A stretch of 38,187 nucleotides of DNA from Bryobacteraceae bacterium (GTDB lineage Bacteria > Acidobacteriota > Terriglobia > Bryobacterales > Bryobacteraceae): assembly GCA_030041495.1 (NCBI GenBank), contig JASHNT010000079.1, positions 1 through 38,187 of the forward strand. Reading direction: 5' to 3'. Below, in pieces: positions 32,302-38,187 of the stretch. A program made the translations under genes and the position numbers. Position 1 is the stretch's first letter. Each line of letters starts with the position of its first letter. The notes under the pieces were generated by a model. The model worked only from the letters and a program-made list of their open reading frames with translations, was not told the DNA's origin and made no database searches.

Positions 32302-32625
32302 TCAATACTCGGCGGCGAGCATGACGGTGAGCAGTCTATATGACCTCGCTGGGTCCGCCGGATTCTCCGAGCCGAGCTCCATGCTGGCGTCTTCGTAGTA
32401 ATCGATTTTCCAGAACACTTGTTCGCCGCCCGCCGCGATCGATCCGAAATCGTGCTCGCCGTAGGGATCGTTGCCGGGCTTGAACTCGGGGAACTCCCGG
32501 ACGCGCTTGAAGATTTCGGCCTGGGCTTCCGGCCCGAGCGCCGCGACGCCCGCGGTCATGACGCAGCGCCCGGGCACGTTGCGCGAGGCCGCAAGGCCCG
32601 CCTGCCGCCGGAACTCGTCGTTCAA
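32302..32625 (-). CDS. DUF3768 family protein
   Basis: A 107-aa protein with the DUF3768 pattern: LNDEFRRQAG near the start, CVMTAGVAALGPE, GNDPYGEHDFGSIAAGGEQV, FWKIDYYEDASMELGSENPA and the end RLLTVMLAAEY. The family is known mainly from plasmids and integrative elements, especially of Alphaproteobacteria, and has no assigned function. TTG 32625 is the only start before an in-frame stop, so the N-terminus may be slightly shortened. It precedes the small gene at 31875 in the same direction, 121 bp away. Confidence 0.85.
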   Translation of the reverse strand: MNDEFRRQAGLAASRNVPGRCVMTAGVAALGPEAQAEIFKRVREFPEFKPGNDPYGEHDFGSIAAGGEQVFWKIDYYEDASMELGSENPADPARSYRLLTVMLAAEY

Positions 32626-32669
32626 CCTGCTGACTTACCGCAACCGCATTTGGGGCTGCTTCGTGCGGC

Positions 32670-34324
32670 CTAACTTTGACGCAAGACACGATCCAGCCAC
32701 GTCCCCTCCCGCGGCGGATCGAAGCCCTCCAGCATCATAATCCTGTAAGGAAACTTGGCGATTGAGACAAGGAAGCGTTTGCCGTCAGGGTGAAGATTGG
32801 TTCCCACTACGAGGTCCGCCGATGGAGGGAGATCGACGGGCGCCAAGAGTCGTTCATCGCCGCCGTTCACGCCTACCGAGTAGAGCTGCCATTGTGCGCC
32901 TGGTCCCGTTGCATTGTGCAAAATGCCGTAGAGTTGGCGGCCGTCCCGCGAGAAGCTATAGGCTTGGAATTTGCGCGCGGTCAGATTACGCCCGGATTTT
33001 CCGTCCGGCGAAATCAGATCGATTCGATCCGGCGCTGGATACGCGATCCAATCTCCCGCAGGGGACCACAGCGTGGCCGGGATCCGCCTTGCCTGAACCT
33101 TGGCATTGGCCAGAACCTCCGGCGCGGCGCCCGGCGCGGTGCGCATCTTAACCAGATTTTCCTTTACGCCGAATGGGCGTATGCAGGAGATCCACTCGCC
33201 ATCAGGCGACCACGACACGCCAAAAAGCCCCCCGCTCGACACGGAATCGAGTACGACAGATCCGCCGCCCAGCGCGTTTACGAGCACGAGCTTTTGGGCG
33301 CCATCGGATGAAAAGATGAACCGTTTCCCATCCGGGGACCAATGCGCCTCAATCGCTTCGTGGGCTTCCACCAAACGCCGCGAAAACCCTTCCTCGCCAG
33401 TCTGCCGGTCGAAAACTCCCGGAGTTTCGCCAGCAGGAACGTGAAAAGAAAATGTGCTCCGCCCGGCGCCCAGTCCGCCCAAGTGGCGACTCCCCCCGAA
33501 ATTAACGTTCGTGCCCGGCCATCGGGAATCGAGATCTCGAGAACGTCCCACTCCGGCACGCCGGACGAGAAGGCGATGCGCTTTCCGTCCGGCGAGACCG
33601 AGAATGCCAAAACGGCGTTGGAAGAAGCCACGATGTCCGTCTGGTTCCATGCGCAAGGTCGAAAATAATGAGATGTAAAACGTCGCCCACGCCCAGATGG
33701 CGGCTGTCCGGGAACCAGGCTAGCGAACCTGCTCCATCCCTGGGTCGAGGTCGAGTTTTCGCCGCGTGCCGGAGGGAGAAGGGCAACACCCAAACGGACC
33801 CGACGCTATCGATGGCAGCCAGCTTCGATCCGTCGGGAGAAAAGCTGATGCCGCCCGAGGCGGGGCCTTCCCAGAACTCCTTCGCGGTGCCGTCATTCAG
33901 AGGACCAATCCAGATTTTGCGCTCGCGCATGAACGCTAGTGTCTTGCCGTCGGGATGAATAGCGGCGGCCGAGACGTCGTGATATACGATTTGCGAGGCG
34001 CCACCCGCCGCGGGAATGGACCACAAGTTGCCGCCGGAGACGTAGTAGACCGTCGCTCCATCGGGTGACCAGAATGGGGAAGCGCAGTTCAGTTCACCCC
34101 TGGTGAGCTGCGCGGCATCAGAGGCGAGAGCGCGCGTGAAGATCTGCCCGACGCCATGTGTTCGCGCCGTGTAGGCGATGCTCTTTCCATCCGGGGACCA
34201 TTGAGGATCGCCTTCGGTGGTTTCGCCTTGAGTAGAGCCGTGAATTTGTAACGCGCCAGCTCGGGTCCACCTGCAGTTTGCGGAAGCAGTAACGCAGCGG
34301 TGACGGCGCCGGCGATCAGGCAGG
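32670..34324 (-). pseudogene. Decayed Ser/Thr kinase, propeller half with several frameshifts
   Basis: PD40/WD40-like propeller repeats run through at least three reading frames: GDPQWSPDGKSIAYTARTHG and AAIHPDGKTLAFMRERKIW in one frame (about 34250 to 33690), SPDGKRIAFSSGVPEWDVLE in a second (about 33640 to 33430), and EAHWSPDGKRFIFSSDGAQK and SWSPDGEWISCIRPFGV in a third (about 33400 to 32670). A membrane helix, ACLIAGAVTAALLLP, lies out of frame near 34310. The gene is therefore a continuation of the broken kinase to the right and cannot yield one protein. It resembles the intact kinase at 29077-31650. Confidence 0.8.
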
Positions 34325-35131
34325 CTATTCCTCCACAAGAGTCGCAAACAGACGGCCCCGTTTCGCTCCGGAAGCGGGGGCAACCGCGTGAACAGCGCTC
34401 GCGCTTTCCGAAAGGTGCTCATTAACCTGTTTCAGCTCGCGATAGAGATCCCACGTCGAATCGTAGCGCTCCGAGGGCTCTTTGGCGAGAAGCCGCTCGA
34501 TCACCCAGCGCACTGCGCCGGCACGGAGGCGGGCAGCGGCTCGGCTTCTTCGCGAATGATAGCAGCCATTGTCTCCACCGCGCTCCCGCGCCTGTTCGGG
34601 CGACATATAGTTGACTGTCCCAACCGTGGCGCCCGGCTCGGTAACGCTCAGGGTTCGCGTTTCATCACCGGCAAATTGGGCGCCCGCGGATTGCCTGGCC
34701 AGACCGAAATCTAGAATCTTCACTCTCCCCTCGCGCGTGACGAGGATGTTGTCCGGCTTCAGATCGCAGTGCACAATCGACATGGCATGCGCCGCGGTCA
34801 GCCCGTCCGCAATCTGGACTGCAAGATCGAGCAGCTTGCGCGGGCTGTCCACGGCGCCAATCGGCGAGCCGTCCACAAGCTCCATGACTAGATAGCCGAC
34901 GCCGTCAGTGGACCCAACATCGCAGAGTTGGCAGACGTTGGGATGATTCAATGCAGCCACGGCCCTGGCTTCTCGCTCGAACCGGGCAGTGAAATTGCCT
35001 CGTGCGACCTTGATCGCGACGATCCGGCCCAGCCGAAGGTCGCGAGCCTTCCACACCTCTCCCATTCCACCCGCTCTAAGAGGCCCGAGAATTTCGTACG
35101 GCCCAAGTTTGCCGCCGACCGAAAGCGACAT
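34325..35131 (-). pseudogene. Decayed Ser/Thr kinase, catalytic half with internal deletion
   Basis: From ATG 35131 the kinase start is clear: LGPYEILGPLRAGGMGEVWK, Lys41 in VAIKVAR, IVHCDLKPDNILV, ILDFGLAR and TVNYMSPEQARE. The HRD motif reads HCD, so its Arg is lost. After SPEQARERG about 30 residues normally holding DxWSFGxxLYE are gone; the other frame then shows GSAVETMAAIIREEAEPLPA, and the first frame resumes with RWVIERLLAKEPSERYDSTW. The deletion and frame changes near 34500-34570 remove the lobe-stabilising segment. I judge it inactive. The propeller part follows downstream in broken frames. Confidence 0.8.
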
Positions 35132-35300
35132 GGGTTTGATTCCTAGTCTACTGCGAGGGGCAGCGCAGGTATATTCCTTCTGTAGCCGCCTTTGCGCAAA
35201 GCCGGCTTAGTGGGCCTTCGCATCGTTGCGGGCCGGCTCCGGCCGGAAAACGCGCGACTCCATCGAGAGTACTATCGCTTTCGCCGCGAGGTTACGGCCG

Positions 35301-35717
35301 TTAGACTCGCCTGCGGAAGGGAAGCAAGGCTCGCAGGCGCTCATCACGCATGTAGATTCCCAACCATGCGATCAGGCTGGTCGACAACGGAACCAGAACT
35401 GGATAAGGTTCTCCCATGCGAGTGTAGGAAGCGATGGCTCCGCCCAGGTATCCGGTGAGCAGAACCGCGCCCAGCACCGACGTCCGCGGAATCAGGTACA
35501 GCGCCAAGCTGCCCAATTGAAGAAACGCGAGCAGCGGCAGAACGCTCTCGGGCCACCCGATTCGTGCAAATTCCCTTACGTACGGCGCGTAGTGGGTCAG
35601 CTTCCAGGTCCCGCTGGTGCAGATGACAAAAGTGGGCCAGGCCGAAATGACCCAGCTAGCCCAGAATACCCAACTTTTCCCGGTCTTCAGACGAACTGGA
35701 GTATCGACGGCGTTCAT
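35301..35717 (-). CDS. DoxX-like small integral membrane protein
   Basis: A 138-aa protein with four hydrophobic helices at about 18-36, 57-75, 80-98 and 106-124 (for example VLPLLAFLQLGSLALYLIP and VLGAVLLTGYLGGAIASYTR). The GYLGGAIASYTR motif is typical of DoxX/DoxD-like proteins. The N-terminus is cytoplasmic-looking (NAVDTPVRLKTGKSW). Members act in redox or thiol-stress contexts in some bacteria, but no specific role can be read here. ATG 35717 is 24 bp from the end of the upstream secreted-protein gene, so the two are probably one operon. Confidence 0.85.
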   Translation of the reverse strand: MNAVDTPVRLKTGKSWVFWASWVISAWPTFVICTSGTWKLTHYAPYVREFARIGWPESVLPLLAFLQLGSLALYLIPRTSVLGAVLLTGYLGGAIASYTRMGEPYPVLVPLSTSLIAWLGIYMRDERLRALLPFRRRV

Positions 35718-35744
35718 TTAGCTGCCTCTTTTTAGCGGATATTA

Positions 35745-36602
35745 CTACTTCATATGCTGCAGGGATCGTTCGTTTTCCAGACAGATTTCATCGAGCAATT
35801 CCGTGTCGGCGATGTAGCGTTCCTTGATCAACACCGTCCACGGCTTGGTGTAAGCCTTGGGATCGTCGACGGTGACTTGGATTTGGAGATGCCCGAAGTC
35901 CAGCCGCCGCACCTCTTCGCGCACTTTCGCAGCCTCGGTCAACACGCTTCCGTTCCAATCGATCCAAGTATCGTTTTGGAATCCGTTCGAGTCGATCATT
36001 AAAGTGTCGCCGGACCATTTCGCCGACGAATATCCATTGAAAGTAGGATTCGGGTTCACGGGCAAAGGGCGGGCATCGAGGAACACCTGGCGGTATCCGG
36101 CATCCCATTCATCCATCACCACCAGAAGATTCGGCGTCTGGACGAACTTCAGCAAGTGCGGCATGCCGTAAGCGCGAAGAAAATTATCCGGGAAGCAGCG
36201 GATGTGCGGATCGTCTTTCGCGTTGTTGGCCGTGCGCTGCTTCACCACCGCTTTGAGCCAGGGTTGATACGGCAGACCTCCTGGAATATCCACACCGAGA
36301 TTGATCATCCGCCGCGAGGTGGTCGCGTCATTCGGATTGGGCGGGACGTCAGGATGGCGCGGATCGATTTCATCGCTGGTCCAGGTTCCGGAAAGGTCGG
36401 GCTTACCGCCGGGCGTTCGAGGCGTGGGCGCGGACAGGTCCACCTTACCGTCGGCCTTGCGCGGAATTCCGGCGGTCGGATAGTGCACCCACTGCGCTTC
36501 CAACCGGCTCGACGCGAAGGGAGCGCCCAAATTGGCGAGCGCTGCAATCAGCAGAATCCGATGACGGAAAGCTGGCATCGGGCTAAGGATACACCATTGC
36601 AT
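35745..36602 (-). CDS. Secreted Acidobacteria-type protein of unknown function
   Basis: A 285-aa protein from ATG 36602 (AGGAG lies just upstream; ATG 36578 is an alternative). A signal peptide is visible (MPAFRHRILLIAALANLGAP, cleavage likely near ASS or EAQ). The mature part opens with GIPRKADGKVDLSAPTPRTP, DGKPDLSGTW-like motifs, and continues CFPDNFLRAYGMPHLLKFVQ, RPLPVNPNPTFNGYSSAKWS and the end VDDPKAYTKPWTV. Many paralogues of this family occur in Solibacter-like genomes, and none has a known function to me. A truncated paralogue lies at 28648-28998. It precedes the DoxX gene. Confidence 0.85.
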   Translation of the reverse strand: MQWCILSPMPAFRHRILLIAALANLGAPFASSRLEAQWVHYPTAGIPRKADGKVDLSAPTPRTPGGKPDLSGTWTSDEIDPRHPDVPPNPNDATTSRRMINLGVDIPGGLPYQPWLKAVVKQRTANNAKDDPHIRCFPDNFLRAYGMPHLLKFVQTPNLLVVMDEWDAGYRQVFLDARPLPVNPNPTFNGYSSAKWSGDTLMIDSNGFQNDTWIDWNGSVLTEAAKVREEVRRLDFGHLQIQVTVDDPKAYTKPWTVLIKERYIADTELLDEICLENERSLQHMK

Positions 36603-36663
36603 GCAACTCCTGACAGAGCGGGCTTTTGCTAGCCTGAGATTTGGCCGCGATTGTTCGCTAACC

Positions 36664-36678
36664 CCTGCGCTTCGCAGG
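36664..36678. promoter_or_regulatory. Hairpin in the divergent intergenic region before rsgA
   Basis: CCTGCG (36664-36669) and CGCAGG (36673-36678) around a CTT loop make a perfect 6-bp stem. It lies between the divergent secreted-protein gene and rsgA and has no T-run on either side. Confidence 0.35.
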
Positions 36679-36725
36679 AGCGCTGACCTGACCATCCTGC
36701 CGTCCAACGGCTGGGCGGGAGCCGT

Positions 36726-36746
36726 GTATTCAAGTCCTTTGAATAC
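36726..36746 (+). promoter_or_regulatory. Inverted repeat just before the rsgA ribosome site
   Basis: Perfect 8-bp arms GTATTCAA (36726-36733) and TTGAATAC (36739-36746) with a 5-base loop. The GGAG ribosome site begins at the next base and the ATG is at 36759, so a hairpin in the mRNA or a bound repressor would sit right against the initiation region. Confidence 0.55.
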
Positions 36747-36758
36747 GGAGCGAGCAAA

Positions 36759-37751
36759 ATGTCACGACAAAATCTTGTTCGAGGCCGCGTGTGCTTCGGC
36801 GCGCACGAGGAATACCGGGTGTTGGTGAACGAGGGCGGGGAAGTGGACGCGCTGCCATCGGGCGCGCTGCGGGCTTTCAGTGACTTGCCGGCAGTGGGCG
36901 ATTGGGTGTGGATACGGCCGGCAGGTGAGCTCGGCCTGATTGAGGAAATGGAACCGCGCAAGTCGGCTTTCTTGCGGAAAGCCGCGGGCAAGGGGCACGC
37001 CGCGCAATGCGTCGCGGCGAACATCGACTTATGCTTCGTGGTCTGCGGACTGGCCGGCGATTTCAATATGCGCCGTCTGGAGCGATACCTGGTGCTGGCG
37101 TGGGAGAGCGGAGCGCAGCCGGTGGTGGTGCTCAACAAAATCGACCTCTGCGCGGACGTGGATGCAGCCGTGAGCGCCGTACGGTCGATCGCCGGCCAGG
37201 CGGAAGTGGTCGCGATGAGCGCAACGCACTCGATCGAGCCGCTGAAGCCGTGGTTGCAGCCGGGCTCGACCGTGGCTCTGCTCGGCTCTTCGGGCGCAGG
37301 AAAATCGACCATCGCCAACGCGCTTACCGGAGGCAATCGACCGACGCGCGAAGTCCGCGAGCAGGATTCGCGCGGCCGTCACACCACAACCGCGAGTATG
37401 CTGATGGCGCTGCCCGGTGACGCATGGCTGATCGACACTCCGGGGATGCGGGAGCTCGGCTTGCTCGCCAGCCAGGCGTCACTGGAGTTAGGATTTCCCG
37501 ACGTCGCCGAGTTGGCCGCGCAATGCCGCTTCGCCGATTGCAGCCACCAGGAGGAGCCGGGCTGCGCGGTGCGGCAGGCATTGATCGACGGCCGGATTTC
37601 CGAAGGCCGCTGGGCGAGCTACCTTAAGCTGCAACGCGAGGTTCGCCATCACGCGGCAGAAGCGGATGCGAGCGCCCAACGCGCCGAGAAGCGGAAATGG
37701 AAGGCGATTCACAAAGCGCAGAAGCGAATGTACCGGGAGCGAGGGGATTAG
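36759..37751 (+). CDS. rsgA: Ribosome small-subunit biogenesis GTPase RsgA
   Basis: A 330-aa circularly permuted GTPase that acts late in 30S maturation. An OB-fold at about 1-70 (ALRAFSDLPAVGDWVWIRPA) is followed by the G domain in permuted order: NKID (126-129), then the P-loop GSSGAGKSTIANAL (176-189), the switch region RGRHTTT (206-211) and DTPGMREL (226-233). A C-terminal zinc site has Cys256, Cys261, His263 and Cys269 (CRFADCSHQEEPGCAVRQAL). The tail is Lys/Arg-rich, suited to rRNA binding. GGAG lies eight bases before ATG 36759. It is a chromosomal housekeeping gene and marks the end of the accessory region. Confidence 0.96.
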   Translation: MSRQNLVRGRVCFGAHEEYRVLVNEGGEVDALPSGALRAFSDLPAVGDWVWIRPAGELGLIEEMEPRKSAFLRKAAGKGHAAQCVAANIDLCFVVCGLAGDFNMRRLERYLVLAWESGAQPVVVLNKIDLCADVDAAVSAVRSIAGQAEVVAMSATHSIEPLKPWLQPGSTVALLGSSGAGKSTIANALTGGNRPTREVREQDSRGRHTTTASMLMALPGDAWLIDTPGMRELGLLASQASLELGFPDVAELAAQCRFADCSHQEEPGCAVRQALIDGRISEGRWASYLKLQREVRHHAAEADASAQRAEKRKWKAIHKAQKRMYRERGD

Positions 37752-37834
37752 AGCCGCGGAGAGGGGTGGACCACGGTTGGCTGCTGAATCATGATAAAAT
37801 GCTTTGCCGATGGCACTTTGAGGAGGTGCTCCGA

Positions 37835-38187
37835 ATGCTCAAGCGAACTCTAGGTTGTGTAGCCCTGGTATCGGGGTGGTTGATGGCCAGCGGCTCGTTA
37901 CTTGCTCACCATTCCCTCGCGGGCGTCTACGATATGAAGGCCGAGAAGGAACTGTCGGGAACGGTCGACAAAGTGCAGTTCACGAATCCCCACGGATCGC
38001 TGTCGATGATGGTCAAAAATGACGATGGCTCGACCACCGAGTGGGTGTTGACGCTCGGCTCCGCCACGGCACTGGCGCAAAGAGGCGTGGGCAAAATCGG
38101 ACCGAATGCGCTGCACACCGGCGACGCCATCAAAGTGAAGTGCATTCCCGCCAAGGACGGCCATCCGATCGGGTTTCTCAAGTCGGT
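37835..38187 (+). CDS. DUF6152-like secreted protein (partial)
   Basis: The gene starts at ATG 37835, nine bases after an AGGAGG site, and runs off the window. It has a signal peptide (LKRTLGCVALVSGWLMASGS, LLAHHS) and then a mature domain: HHSLAGVYDMKAEKELSGTV, DKVQFTNPHGSLSMMVKNDD, SATALAQRGVGKIGPNALHT. The HHS after the cleavage site and the FTNPH motif are typical of DUF6152 periplasmic proteins, common in Acidobacteriota; their function is not known to me. The 83 bp before it, after rsgA, contain an AT-rich GATAAAAT that could be a -10 element. Confidence 0.8.
   Translation, partial: MLKRTLGCVALVSGWLMASGSLLAHHSLAGVYDMKAEKELSGTVDKVQFTNPHGSLSMMVKNDDGSTTEWVLTLGSATALAQRGVGKIGPNALHTGDAIKVKCIPAKDGHPIGFLKS

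Noticed and set aside
31682-32305. 207-aa minus-strand frame rich in Arg and Pro
   Set aside because: The small gene at 31875-32180 in another frame has a ribosome site and a folded-protein pattern; this longer frame is low in complexity.

Overview
The window looks like a chromosomal segment of an Acidobacteriota bacterium, most likely of the Bryobacter / Candidatus Solibacter type. This is an inference from high GC, several large Ser/Thr protein kinases (one with a membrane anchor and a PD40/TolB-like propeller), a DUF6152-type secreted protein, and a secreted family in which a remnant at 28.6 kb matches a full gene at 35.7 kb. No 16S rRNA or other phylogenetic marker apart from rsgA is present.

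Layout. (1) 1-1.6 kb, minus strand: phage-like ParB-domain DNA methyltransferase followed by two small phage-like reading frames, one cut by the window edge. (2) 1.66-4.95 kb: debris zone with an IS21 IstA fragment abutting a frameshifted Ser/Thr kinase and an isolated C-terminal piece of a serine recombinase. (3) 4.95-7.5 kb: a VOC protein with a Tat-like N-terminus, several small proteins and a poly-gamma-glutamate hydrolase-like enzyme of phage type. (4) 7.5-11.3 kb, minus strand: a tightly overlapping mobile-element operon read as small protein, unknown protein, sigma-like factor, toprim primase, a short duplicate ORF, and a P4-type helicase/primase. A divergent operator-like dyad lies at its head. 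(5) 11.4-12.65 kb: two zinc-ribbon proteins and a transposase remnant. (6) 12.67-15.34 kb: a module of small TTG-start ORF, DUF2924, large serine recombinase and recombinase-associated HTH protein. (7) 15.7-22.8 kb: a second element, beginning with a tRNA-Asn 3' fragment (candidate attachment site) and three RTCCCCACA repeats, then an 823-aa unknown protein, an AlpA-like regulator, an archaeo-eukaryotic (PrimPol-like) primase, a DUF3987 helicase-like protein, a small protein and a tyrosine integrase. (8) 22.9-28.5 kb: a complete type I restriction-modification operon hsdR-hsdS-hsdM. (9) 28.6-38.2 kb: return to chromosome-like genes, with a truncated secreted-protein gene at the junction, one intact kinase, an inserted pair of small genes (one DUF3768), a badly decayed kinase, DoxX, a secreted protein, rsgA and a DUF6152 protein running off the edge.

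How it works together. Regions 4-6 and 7-8 look like two integrative elements, or one composite, with different integration chemistry (serine versus tyrosine recombinase) and different replication initiators (P4-type toprim/helicase versus AEP/DUF3987). The type I R-M system would be defence cargo. The many fragments of recombinases, IS elements and kinases mark the locus as an integration hot spot. The most unusual points are a diverged 215-bp tandem duplication across the primase/helicase junction, the unrecognised 823-aa protein at the head of the tyrosine-integrase element, and the sigma-like factor embedded in a primase operon. All calls come from reading translations and motifs by eye; no search was run.
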